In this document: positions 14,167 to 22,841 of the stretch, in pieces
Layout of the letters: each line of letters opens with the position of its first letter
Position numbering within the stretch: the first letter of the stretch is position 1
NCBI GenBank assembly: GCA_043810355.1
Contig: JBDROB010000047.1
Coordinates: 1 to 58,848 of the forward strand
Length of the DNA stretch: 58,848 bases
From: JAZDHV01 sp043810355
GTDB lineage: Archaea > Nanobdellota > Nanobdellia > Woesearchaeales > JAGVYU01
Direction: 5' to 3'
Notes under the pieces: model-generated
The model's database searches: none
The model's input: only the letters and a program-made list of their open reading frames with translations
Told to the model about the DNA's origin: nothing
Program-made: the position numbers and the translations under genes

Positions 14167-16386
14167 ATGAAAGCAGTCTTCATAGATTGCTACAGAAAAA
14201 AGAATAAGATCATTCTGTGGCTGAAAAAGGGAAAAGAAAACATAATGTTAGAGGATAGTTTTACCCCAAAAATCTATGTGAGAGGCGATGATCTTAAGGG
14301 TATAAGGGAAACTTTGCAAAAAAATAGTAAAAATAGTATTAAATCAAGATTTGTAAAAAAAAACACTTTCTTTAAACAGAATATTTGGGTTCTGGAAATC
14401 TCTCTGCCTTTGTCATCTTTTTATCAAAAAAGAAAACTTGTTGAAAAACTTCTAGACTATACTGCAGAAATCTATAATGCTGACATAAAGCCAGAAGAAC
14501 ACTATATGTTTGAGAAAGACATATTTCCTTTAGCCAAGGTTGAAATAGAAAACAAGAATCATTGGCTTGTCTCAATCAGGTCTTTGGACAATCCTTATGA
14601 TATCCATTACAATATCCCTGACTTCTCTATCGCAAAGATAAAAGTCAAGACAAAGCATAATCTTTTCCGAAGGTTTGAGACATCACTGCAGGCAATCTCA
14701 ATAAACAATAACATATTTGAAGGTGATGAAAAGATAATATTATCCAAATTCAAGAAAGAGTTTGAAAAACTCGACCCTGATATTGTTGCAGCAGAGCATG
14801 GCAATCTTCTGCTTCCATTTCTTAAGGGCAGATTCAAATCCCATAATCTCCTTTTTAGCTTTAACAGGTTTGAAAATGATGATTTCACGCATAAGCAAGG
14901 TGAGCATTTTCATTCATACAACAAGGTAGTATTCAGGACTCATTCCATCTTCCTGAAAGGAAGGCTTCATTTTGATTCAAGGAGCTTTTTCACAGATGAT
15001 ATCACTGCACAAGGTGTTTTTGACGGAGCAAGGATGTGCAGGCAGACTATCCAGAGGACTCAGATGCGTTCTGTAGGAGCAGCTATCACAAATCTGTTGA
15101 TTTATGCCTCATACAAAAAAGACTTCCTGATACCATACAAGACAGGGGTGTATGAAAGATTCAAGACTTTGAAGCAATTATACATAGCTGACCATGGCTC
15201 AGTCATATTTGAGCCAAGAGTTGGCTTCCATAATCATGTTGCTGAATTTGATTTTGTCTCATTATACCCTAACATAATGAACAAGTTCAATCTCAGCCCT
15301 GAGACATTGTTCTGCAGATGCTGTAAAGATAATAAAGTCCCAGAATTGCATTACAATTACTGCACTAGAAATAGAGGTATTGTATCAGATGTTGCAAAAA
15401 ACATTATTGAGAGAAGGATTGAACTAAAAAAGATAGGGACTCCTGAGGCAATGAAAAGGGCTTGTTTCAGCAAATGGTTATTGGTCACTATGTTTGGCTA
15501 CCAAGCCTTCAGGAACAAGAAGATTGGGATAATTGAGACTCATGAGAGCATCCAGGCATATGCAAGACAGGCAATAATGAGATCTGTGAGATTAGCAGAA
15601 CAGCAGGATTGGGAAGTTATCCATGGAATAATTGACTCAATCTATGTAAAAAAGAAAGGTTTCAATGAAAAAGACACTGCAAGATTAGGAAGAGAGATAT
15701 TCCTCAACACAAATCTTGAGATCAATCATGAGGCTGATTACAGATGGATTGTGTTCCTGCCGTCTATAAATGACAGCAGGATCCCTGTCCCTACTCATTT
15801 TTATGGCGTCACTGTGGATAATGAGATCAAGATGAGGGGCATTGAGGCAAGAAGAAAAGACACTCCTGGAATAATTGTTGAGATGCAGGTTGAGATGATA
15901 AAGGAATTGAGCAAGGCAAAGGATGAGCTCCAATTCAGACAACTATTCCCAAATATTTTCTCAATACTTAAACGATATGTTGAAATGCTCCCTTTTGCCC
16001 ATGCTGATAATCTGGCTGTCTACAGATCTTTAAGAAAGGCTGATTATGCTAATAATATCCCTCAGAAGATTGTTGTAAATCAATTGAAAGAAAAAGGGTA
16101 CAGTATTGATCCTGGTCACACTATTGCTTACATCATAGCAGACATCAATAACAGGAATCCTAAGAAACGCTACTGCTCTTTAGAGGATTACAAAGGAAAG
16201 TTTGATCTTAGCAAATACACTGACATGCTTGTGAGGGCAACCTTCTCTTTGCTTCAGCCTTTTGATGTGACTGTGCCTGATTTATATGGGGTTTTAGCAA
16301 AGTCAAGGCAGCTTGTTATGTCAGATTTTGCTATGTCTGATTTTGCAGAGAAAGTAAAGATATCTGAAGTGGCTCTTAGAAACTAA
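14167..16386 (+). CDS. Family-B DNA polymerase, PolB2 type, with altered active sites
   Basis: 739 aa. Polymerase motif A is intact (FDFVSLYPNI, D362). Motif B is altered: K436 is kept, but NSxYG reads VTMFG. Motif C, normally YGDTDS, reads HGIIDS, keeping only the second Asp (D490). In the exonuclease domain the DIE-type motif is RFETSLQAI, without the first Asp, and the second motif (DPDIVAAEHGN) is also altered, so proofreading is probably lost. These traits fit archaeal PolB2, tied in Sulfolobales to damage-induced translesion synthesis. It shares its promoter block with the RecA-like and 112-aa genes. The 3' end overlaps the convergent sigma-like gene by four bases. Confidence 0.85.
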   Translation: MKAVFIDCYRKKNKIILWLKKGKENIMLEDSFTPKIYVRGDDLKGIRETLQKNSKNSIKSRFVKKNTFFKQNIWVLEISLPLSSFYQKRKLVEKLLDYTAEIYNADIKPEEHYMFEKDIFPLAKVEIENKNHWLVSIRSLDNPYDIHYNIPDFSIAKIKVKTKHNLFRRFETSLQAISINNNIFEGDEKIILSKFKKEFEKLDPDIVAAEHGNLLLPFLKGRFKSHNLLFSFNRFENDDFTHKQGEHFHSYNKVVFRTHSIFLKGRLHFDSRSFFTDDITAQGVFDGARMCRQTIQRTQMRSVGAAITNLLIYASYKKDFLIPYKTGVYERFKTLKQLYIADHGSVIFEPRVGFHNHVAEFDFVSLYPNIMNKFNLSPETLFCRCCKDNKVPELHYNYCTRNRGIVSDVAKNIIERRIELKKIGTPEAMKRACFSKWLLVTMFGYQAFRNKKIGIIETHESIQAYARQAIMRSVRLAEQQDWEVIHGIIDSIYVKKKGFNEKDTARLGREIFLNTNLEINHEADYRWIVFLPSINDSRIPVPTHFYGVTVDNEIKMRGIEARRKDTPGIIVEMQVEMIKELSKAKDELQFRQLFPNIFSILKRYVEMLPFAHADNLAVYRSLRKADYANNIPQKIVVNQLKEKGYSIDPGHTIAYIIADINNRNPKKRYCSLEDYKGKFDLSKYTDMLVRATFSLLQPFDVTVPDLYGVLAKSRQLVMSDFAMSDFAEKVKISEVALRN

Positions 16387-17063
16387 TAAAACTCAGGTTT
16401 AATCTCTTCAAGGGCTTTTGCTCCCCTGTGAATTCTGGTCTTTACAGTATTTAATGGAACATCCAACATATCGCTGATATCCTTATAAGATACATGATAG
16501 ATTCTGTTCATGATTGTAGGAGTTAATAATCTTTCATCAATGCCTTCAACAATGTCATGTTTCCCATTAAATATTGCTTTATGGACCAATTTACGTGCTG
16601 CTGGATCATGGGCATATTGTTCTGGAGTCACATCAGGAAGGACTCTGGTTTCATAGGATGGTGGGCTGAAATTTAGGCCTATCTCATTATCTTTTGGATA
16701 TCTTTCTGGGTCTTCAAAAATCTTTCTCTGATTGCCAGATTTTTTATAATGCTTAAACAGAATATGTTCTGCAACAGTAAAAAGCCAGGTTTTTGCAAAA
16801 CCTTTGTCAGTGTATCCGCCTGTAGAATAGCTTTTCCAAGCTTGTAAAAAAACCTCTTGTTTTAGGTCTTCAGCTAAGTCAGGTTTTCCTGTCATAGAGA
16901 ATAAGTAATTACGTATGCCACGTTCGTATTGATCATAGAATTCTTTTGTAAATCTTTCCTGTAGCATTTCAATTGACAAGGCTGTGAGCGGAAAAGGCCT
17001 GATATTGTCAGGTCTAAGAGAATCAACACTACCTTTAACAACCTCTGCTAAATTACTTCCCAT
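16383..17063 (-). CDS. ECF-type sigma-70-like protein in an archaeon
   Basis: 226 aa. Region 2 is clear (residues about 45-105: YLFSMTGKPDLAEDLKQEVF, then AWKSYS and KTWLFTVAEHILFKHYKK), and region 4 ends the protein (YKDISDMLDVPLNTVKTRIH, then RGAKALEE). Layout and size match bacterial ECF sigma factors. Archaeal RNA polymerase does not use sigma, so it may act as a plain DNA-binding regulator, contact TFB/TBP machinery, or be acquired from bacteria; none of this can be decided here. TATATAAGG lies about 27 bp before the ATG (leaderless). It diverges from the PRPP synthetase gene. Confidence 0.85.
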   Translation of the reverse strand: MGSNLAEVVKGSVDSLRPDNIRPFPLTALSIEMLQERFTKEFYDQYERGIRNYLFSMTGKPDLAEDLKQEVFLQAWKSYSTGGYTDKGFAKTWLFTVAEHILFKHYKKSGNQRKIFEDPERYPKDNEIGLNFSPPSYETRVLPDVTPEQYAHDPAARKLVHKAIFNGKHDIVEGIDERLLTPTIMNRIYHVSYKDISDMLDVPLNTVKTRIHRGAKALEEIKPEFY

Positions 17064-17180
17064 ATAAAAAAGAAAATATGAATTACCTTATATAATTTGC
17101 TGTTCAGATATAAACCATATTCACCATATTCATAAAATTAATATTAAACTCATTAAGAAACTTAAGAAAAAGTTGTTATC

Positions 17181-17201
17181 TGTCTTAATTATTATAAGAC
17201 A
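17181..17201. promoter_or_regulatory. Palindrome in the sigma-like/prs intergenic region
   Basis: TGTCTTA and TAAGACA form perfect arms around ATTATTA, just upstream of the TATA-like TATTTATATAC (about 17206-17216) of the PRPP synthetase gene. A dimeric regulator site is likely; the divergent sigma-like protein is one candidate. Confidence 0.5.
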
Positions 17202-17237
17202 ATATTATTTATATACTACTGAAGCAGGCTAGTCAGC

Positions 17238-18383
17238 ATGAACTCAAATCCAAACGGAAGACTGGCTGTCTATGCCAATAGCATGGGCCAATTCTATGGT
17301 AAAAAGGTATTTGCAGAATTATCTGAATTAGTCAGGGAAGATACTGAAAAAAAGAGGACTGAGCATGACTTATTATTGCAGAGATGGCCAGATCATTTAA
17401 GGCAGGCAATGGAGCATGTCATGGAGCATGAATATGAGACACCTCCTGAATTTGTCTCTCCAAAATTGGATGAATTTCCAGATACAAATCAAAGACCAGT
17501 TATAGAGGATCTTGTCAGGGGACAGGATGCATATCTTGTCCAATGGCTTATAACTCCTCCTGGAGCTTCGGGTGAAGAAAGATACAGATGTTCTGCTGAC
17601 AGGCTTGCTTTTGAATTCTTCAAGACAATTGATGCATTGCGCCATGCAGGTATCAAGAGGCTTTCTCTAGTCACACCATATGCATATGATTCAAGAAAAG
17701 ACATCAGAGAGGGCAGGGATGCAATCGGTTCTCTTACATTCTGCAAGGCTTTGGATGGTATTATTAGGGGTGAGAGGATGCAGGCATTCTGCCTTGACCT
17801 TCATGCCCAGCAGATTGAGGGATTTTATCAGGCATATAATATTAATATGGATTCTGTCCCAATGTTTGATGTATTTGTTGACCATATTGAATCATATTAT
17901 CCAGCTCTCCCTAAGAACGCAGTTGTCCTTGCTCCTGATCTTGGCTCGACAAAGAGGGCAAGAAACCTTTCTGAAAGGCTTGGGGCTCCTGTTGTGATCA
18001 TTGACAAGAGAAGAGTAAGCCCTACAAAGATTATTATTGAGGCATTGGCTGCAGGAGGGGTTGATCCCAAAGGAAAAAAGATATTGCTTTTTGACGATGT
18101 CTTGGCATCAGGAGGCACTGCGATTGAAGGGACTGAATATCTGCAGAGAGAAAGAGGTGCAGGTGAAGCTTATTGGTTTATGACCCATCCTTCTATGACT
18201 AATATGCATAAATTAGATAGTGCTTATGAAAGAGGAGTTTTCAAGAGGATTTTCACAGCTGATACAGTTCCATTGCCTGACAGGGAATATCTTGAGCAGG
18301 TGAACACTTCTAGAAAGATAGCACAGCTTATCTGGAATATCCACACAGATAAGAGTGTTGGTCCTTATCTGGATACTAAATAG
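17238..18383 (+). CDS. prs: Ribose-phosphate pyrophosphokinase (PRPP synthetase)
   Basis: 381 aa, longer than the usual 280-320. It makes PRPP from ribose-5-phosphate and ATP for nucleotide, His and Trp synthesis. Conserved parts are VTPYAYDSRKD (flexible-loop RQD-like), AFCLDLHAQQIEGFY (the DLHAxQIxGF motif), VVLAPDLGSTKRA, and the PRPP loop ILLFDDVLASGGT. The extra length lies in an N-terminal extension of about 60 residues and insertions. A TATA box about 25 bp upstream suggests a leaderless transcript. The extension could affect regulation, but this is untested. Confidence 0.85.
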   Translation: MNSNPNGRLAVYANSMGQFYGKKVFAELSELVREDTEKKRTEHDLLLQRWPDHLRQAMEHVMEHEYETPPEFVSPKLDEFPDTNQRPVIEDLVRGQDAYLVQWLITPPGASGEERYRCSADRLAFEFFKTIDALRHAGIKRLSLVTPYAYDSRKDIREGRDAIGSLTFCKALDGIIRGERMQAFCLDLHAQQIEGFYQAYNINMDSVPMFDVFVDHIESYYPALPKNAVVLAPDLGSTKRARNLSERLGAPVVIIDKRRVSPTKIIIEALAAGGVDPKGKKILLFDDVLASGGTAIEGTEYLQRERGAGEAYWFMTHPSMTNMHKLDSAYERGVFKRIFTADTVPLPDREYLEQVNTSRKIAQLIWNIHTDKSVGPYLDTK

Positions 18384-18430
18384 ATACTAAATAACAAAAA
18401 TTTAAATAATTCAGGGATAAATATTCCTAT

Positions 18431-19087
18431 ATGGCAGGGAAAATGGCAGGGAAAAAAGATGAAAAAAAGAGATTTTCAATGTGGGTGTACTTAGGGATTA
18501 TTGGTGCCTTAATTGTGCTCACTTTCTCCATAATTGTGATCATAAACTTATTTCAGACCGGTTTTCCTCAAAAAGGCATTCAGCCATATATTATCAAGAT
18601 ACCTTTTTTAGATGATGGTTCAGGATCTGATCATTCAGGCCTGCCTGATGATGCAACTGATAAGGATAATGGCAATAAGAAGAAAAACAATTCTGATGAT
18701 TTATCTGATTCAGATCAAGGAAGTGATGCTGATGAAAATAATGATGAGAGTGAATCTGAAACACAAGACCCATCCATAGATCAATTGACAGAACCAGAGA
18801 CATTATTGGCTGTAAATCCAAGTGAGGAATATGATGGTAACAACCTGTTATACATTGTATATCTCTCTCAAACCCAGGTTGAAATGATAAAGGGAGAAAA
18901 AGTGTATTTCACTATGACTTTTTCAGGTGTTTCTGGATCAGAGTTCTATTTCAACCATATCAGCCTTGCAGTAGCTAGCCCATTAGTCACAAGATATGTT
19001 GAAGTCGGCCCGAATTTCATCGAGCTTCCTTCAAAGGTTGCTGAACAGGCGACTTTTCTTAAAGTGGAATTGGTTCCAGTCACATAA
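18431..19087 (+). CDS. Membrane-anchored protein with acidic stalk
   Basis: 218 aa. A Lys-rich N-terminus precedes one membrane helix (MWVYLGIIGALIVLTFSI, about residues 17-40). A stalk of about 70 residues very rich in Asp, Ser, Asn and Glu follows, then a C-terminal beta-rich domain of about 95 residues (NNLLYIVYLSQTQVEM; YFNHISLAVASPLV). This looks like a surface protein with an extracytoplasmic domain. No family recognised. It begins 47 bp after prs, with its own TATA-like AATTTAAATAAT. Confidence 0.65.
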   Translation: MAGKMAGKKDEKKRFSMWVYLGIIGALIVLTFSIIVIINLFQTGFPQKGIQPYIIKIPFLDDGSGSDHSGLPDDATDKDNGNKKKNNSDDLSDSDQGSDADENNDESESETQDPSIDQLTEPETLLAVNPSEEYDGNNLLYIVYLSQTQVEMIKGEKVYFTMTFSGVSGSEFYFNHISLAVASPLVTRYVEVGPNFIELPSKVAEQATFLKVELVPVT

Positions 19088-19189
19088 TTTTCTTCAATCC
19101 AAACAATGATCTATAAAAATGATAATTAATAATCCAAATCATGATCTAAAATCTAATATTTTTTTAAATATTTGAATAAAATTAAAGAA

Positions 19190-19666
19190 TTATCTTGGTT
19201 TTAGATAAGAGATCACATAACCGACTGCAGCTCCAGCAATTGCTGTAAATCCAAGCCTGTTTACCCATATATGCACATCAGGGTCATTCACCATCTGATC
19301 ATTCAATAAGATTGCTGCAAGCCCTACAGCTGCTACAGTTGCAGCTTTTCCAAATGCTCTTCTAACATAAGGATCACTTGGAACAATATTTCTTGTTACA
19401 TCTGTAACATTCCAGTCTGCTGACCTTCTTTGCCTTCTTTGCCTTCTTTCATAATCTGATTCATGATTAGATATATATTCAGGTAAGAATGAATTGACTA
19501 ATGTTCTAGAAATTATGGGATTTGCCATCTCAGTCTCAAAATTCATGATTGCATCATATTCTGTAACCCCAGGCCACCTGTTATTGTCATGATGATATCT
19601 GAATAGAGCTTCCCTTACTTGAGAATCTTGATCTACTATTCGCTTTAATTCCCCTATATTTGCCAT
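19190..19666 (-). CDS. Hypothetical protein with two C-terminal membrane helices
   Basis: 158 aa from MANIGELKRIVD. A helical soluble part with an Arg-rich stretch (YERRQRRQRRSADWN, about residues 78-92) is followed by two hydrophobic segments (AATVAAVGLAAILLN and LGFTAIAGAAVGYVISYL). The chosen ATG sits about 28 bp after a TTTTTAAAT box. No family recognised; a membrane-tethered adaptor is conceivable. Confidence 0.6.
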   Translation of the reverse strand: MANIGELKRIVDQDSQVREALFRYHHDNNRWPGVTEYDAIMNFETEMANPIISRTLVNSFLPEYISNHESDYERRQRRQRRSADWNVTDVTRNIVPSDPYVRRAFGKAATVAAVGLAAILLNDQMVNDPDVHIWVNRLGFTAIAGAAVGYVISYLKPR

Positions 19667-19820
19667 AGGTAGAAGAATGATTTTCAATTTAAAAATGTTA
19701 TGCATTCTAATCTAATAATTAATTTAAATTTAACCTATCTTCTCCATTATAGCAATTTTTATAAATACATCATATCAAAGAAATCATAGATTAAAAAAGA
19801 GGAATACAAAAGGTGGTGAG

Positions 19821-20186
19821 ATGGCAAAGAAGAGGGTTTTGATTGTTGAGGATGAGCATAATATTGCTAAGGCAGAGGAACTTATACTAGGGGATGACTT
19901 TGAGGTATTTATTGCCAATGATGGAGAGTCAGGCTTGAAGATGGTCAAGGATCTAAAGCCCCATCTGATCATACTTGATCTTATGCTTCCTAACAGGGGT
20001 GGTTATGACATCTGTTTTAATGTAAGGCAAGACCCAGTATTAAGGGATACAAAGATACTTATGGTGACAGCAAAGAACCAGGATATTGACAAGGACAAGG
20101 GAGTTTTGGTTGGTGCTGATGATTATATGACAAAGCCATTTGAAGCTGCTGAACTGCTGAAAAGATCTGTTGATCTCCTCAAATAA
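19821..20186 (+). CDS. Single-domain response regulator (CheY-like)
   Basis: 121 aa, a receiver domain with no output domain. The acidic pocket is in VEDEHN (D11), the phosphoacceptor is D53 in IILDLMLPNRGG, T83 is in MVTAKNQ and K105 in DDYMTKPFE. GGTGGTGAG precedes the ATG. It is followed by a membrane histidine kinase, with which it surely pairs. Signal output would be by protein contact. Confidence 0.9.
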   Translation: MAKKRVLIVEDEHNIAKAEELILGDDFEVFIANDGESGLKMVKDLKPHLIILDLMLPNRGGYDICFNVRQDPVLRDTKILMVTAKNQDIDKDKGVLVGADDYMTKPFEAAELLKRSVDLLK

Positions 20187-20267
20187 TAAAAATCTCGCAA
20201 TGTGAGATTCTCAATAAAATCCTTTTTTTCTGTATACTTTCTGTATACTGCATCTAGCTTGTGAAAA

Positions 20268-21764
20268 ATGATTGGAGAATTTATTGCTACATACTTGAAT
20301 CCTGACATCTTCAGTAGGTTCTTCCTTTTTCTAAATACTCAGCAAGGCATCCTTTTTGAGAGATCTATAGAATTAGTTATATTCACAATTCTGGCTTATA
20401 TGGTGATTTCTGAATACAGGAGATCAAAAAGAAAAGAATTGAGATATTTTATTCTTGCTTTTAGTGCATTATTCCTTTTAAGGCTTGCATCAGTTGTATT
20501 AAATCTTAACATTGTTTTTGGCCAGATTGCAAAAGCTTCATTTGATCCAGTTCTTCCTGTCTCAACACAGTTTTTGGAATTGTTCACCCTGGTCTTGCTG
20601 ATAAATGCTTTCTTATATCCGATAATCTCAAAAAAGATCAAGAACATGAATTTTCTTATAATCTATGAGATCTTGATGCTTATCCTCATCTCTATAATGG
20701 TTCAGATGTTTTGGCTTTACCATCGTTATATCCTTCCATTGGTTGATTTCAGGCTGACCCAAGGCAATCTGATCTTTATCTGGCTGAAGATAGCAATAGT
20801 CTGCTTTGCCCTCTACTTGATCATAAGACATAAGAATATAAAATTCAATTATAGGAAACATGTTTTTATCGCATTCTCAGTATATCTGCTGACTCCTTTG
20901 ATCCAGCTTTTCAATACTGTATTTTTTGAGTACGATGCGCAAAGGCTGATCTTGCTTGAGATACCATTCCCGCTTATATCAATCCTGTTATTCACTCAGA
21001 TCATCTATCTAAAGCTTGTCGACAAGGCATATCTGAGGGAAAAGTTGGAAGAGTCTCAAAAAAGGTACAAGGCAGAGAGAGAGCTCAGCAAATTAAAGGA
21101 TGAGTTTGTCTCTGTCGTTAGCCATGAGCTTAGGACTCCGTTGACTTCGATGAAACTGTACTGTGACCTTCTTCATTCTGAGAAATTTGGCAAGATCACA
21201 ACTAAGCAGCATGATGCAATCCATATTATTGAATCAGAATGCGACAGGCTGAATGTCTTGATAAATGACATCCTTAACCTCTCAAAATTAGAGTCAGGAA
21301 AAGACAAGATTAATTTAGGAAATTATTGCCTGGATGATCTGAAAAAGATGATAGTAGACAGGACTGCAAGGGAGAAAGGGATTGATGTAGACTATGATAT
21401 TCCAAAAGGGTTTGAGGCAAGAGTTGATGTGGACAAGTTCAAGCAGATGTATATCAATATATTCATCAATGCTGTCAAATTCACAGAAAAAGGGGGCAGG
21501 ATATCAGTCATTGTCAAGGTGATGAAGGAAAGGTGGAAATTGATTCTGAAAGATTCCGGCATTGGGATGCCCAAGAATGAGATTCCTAGACTCTTTGATA
21601 AATTCTATCAGATTGACTCGCATATGACAAGGAAATTTGGGGGAACCGGCCTTGGTCTGGCGATTGTCAAGGCAATTGTTGACCTTCATAATGGAAATAT
21701 TGAAGTAAATTCTGAGATTGGAAAAGGATCGACTTTTATTGTCACTTTCCCAAAGAATCCTTAA
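20268..21764 (+). CDS. Membrane sensor histidine kinase
   Basis: 498 aa. Seven or eight hydrophobic segments fill residues 1-250, then a coiled linker (YLREKLEESQKRYKAE), the HisKA domain with H286 in FVSVVSHELRTPL, and the HATPase domain: N box FINAVKFTEKGG, G1 ILKDSGIGMP, F box LFDKFYQ and G2 GGTGLGLAIVKAIV. It autophosphorylates and passes phosphate to the adjacent receiver protein. The multi-helix sensor has no recognisable ligand motif. The last 23 bases overlap the convergent nucleotidyltransferase gene. Confidence 0.9.
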   Translation: MIGEFIATYLNPDIFSRFFLFLNTQQGILFERSIELVIFTILAYMVISEYRRSKRKELRYFILAFSALFLLRLASVVLNLNIVFGQIAKASFDPVLPVSTQFLELFTLVLLINAFLYPIISKKIKNMNFLIIYEILMLILISIMVQMFWLYHRYILPLVDFRLTQGNLIFIWLKIAIVCFALYLIIRHKNIKFNYRKHVFIAFSVYLLTPLIQLFNTVFFEYDAQRLILLEIPFPLISILLFTQIIYLKLVDKAYLREKLEESQKRYKAERELSKLKDEFVSVVSHELRTPLTSMKLYCDLLHSEKFGKITTKQHDAIHIIESECDRLNVLINDILNLSKLESGKDKINLGNYCLDDLKKMIVDRTAREKGIDVDYDIPKGFEARVDVDKFKQMYINIFINAVKFTEKGGRISVIVKVMKERWKLILKDSGIGMPKNEIPRLFDKFYQIDSHMTRKFGGTGLGLAIVKAIVDLHNGNIEVNSEIGKGSTFIVTFPKNP

Positions 21765-22767
21765 AGTAGGCATACTCACTCCTGTGATCTGCAATATATT
21801 GTGCAGCCCTCAGCCAATCAGGCTTATTGTCAATGTCAAGCGCAAAGATTGGATCTGCTAAAAATAATTTGACTTTCACTCTTTCACTTTCATCAAGCAT
21901 TCTTTCAAGCTCTTGAGTGGCCATTTTGCCTGTTACAAAACTATATATATTACTAGGGCCAAATTCTCTTATGTATTTTGGCCAATTCCATATTTTCATG
22001 ACCACTCTCTTGAAATCATAGAGGTGGCTGAACCTTTCCCTGGCATCAGGCCTTTTCAGTGCTTCCCTATTGAATATGAGAAAATTGGAATATACTAGCA
22101 CTGGCCTTTCTCCAATTGCACACATCCCATCATAATCACTATATCTCACTCCATATTTATGCAGGTTATGCCCCCATAATCTTGCTAAGAATGGAATTTC
22201 TGTCCTTGCTGTCCCAAATCTTTGAAGGCCTTCTTTCTCAATCAGGCCAATGACCTTATCTTTTCTTACCAGTCCGCAAAAGACTTCCATGTCTGGATTG
22301 CATCTCCATTTCCATGTTTCAATTGCATTCTTATAATTCTCAGCTCTAGGCAATGGACTGTCGCCAGGAATAATTGCAAAATATTTTCCTTCATATCCCA
22401 TTTCATCAAGGGCTTGTACTCCTCTGAAGAAATTATCAGTTATATTATCTCCTTGAGGAATCACAAGCCTGTGTTCACCAGATAATGCCTCCTGTAATTT
22501 CCATTCTGGCCCGATTGGCAGTACAAAATCAGGATTAATGTATGGGCATGCTCTTAGTTCACTTAGGATAATATCAAGATTAGATGGTCCTATTGTATTT
22601 GGGCCTAATGCAGGAAGTATTGCTTTATTTTCCCATTTGATAAAAGGATCTCCATAAAAGACTTCAGAGACTACTTTATCGATGAATTCCTTGTACCATG
22701 CTCTTCCTTCATCTTCGCCTGCTAAGACAAGGCATGCTAGTGATCTTTCACTTATATCTATGACCAT
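21742..22767 (-). CDS. NTP-transferase-like (GT-A nucleotidyltransferase) protein
   Basis: 341 aa from MVIDISERSLA; a longer TTG start at 22818 is less likely. The N-terminal CLVLAGEDEGR followed by NKAILPALGPN resembles the LAGGxGxR...K signature of MobA/GlmU-type transferases. YFAIIPGDSPLP is the metal-binding GD strand, and the end, DPIFALDIDNKPDWLRAA, matches the typical FALDIDTPED close. It probably transfers a nucleotide to a sugar or cofactor phosphate. The Arg-rich loop is weak, so a non-catalytic relative cannot be excluded. Confidence 0.65.
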   Translation of the reverse strand: MVIDISERSLACLVLAGEDEGRAWYKEFIDKVVSEVFYGDPFIKWENKAILPALGPNTIGPSNLDIILSELRACPYINPDFVLPIGPEWKLQEALSGEHRLVIPQGDNITDNFFRGVQALDEMGYEGKYFAIIPGDSPLPRAENYKNAIETWKWRCNPDMEVFCGLVRKDKVIGLIEKEGLQRFGTARTEIPFLARLWGHNLHKYGVRYSDYDGMCAIGERPVLVYSNFLIFNREALKRPDARERFSHLYDFKRVVMKIWNWPKYIREFGPSNIYSFVTGKMATQELERMLDESERVKVKLFLADPIFALDIDNKPDWLRAAQYIADHRSEYAYFKDSLGK

Positions 22768-22841
22768 GCTGCTCAAGAATTCAGCTCTAATCTTATAGTT
22801 TTCTGTTCTAGAACACAATCAACATTTTTAATAACATTTTT

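Noticed and set aside
13822..14183. ORFs on both strands between the PIN gene and PolB2
   Set aside because: Both lie across two perfect inverted repeats and the shared promoter block; their openness follows from the palindromes.
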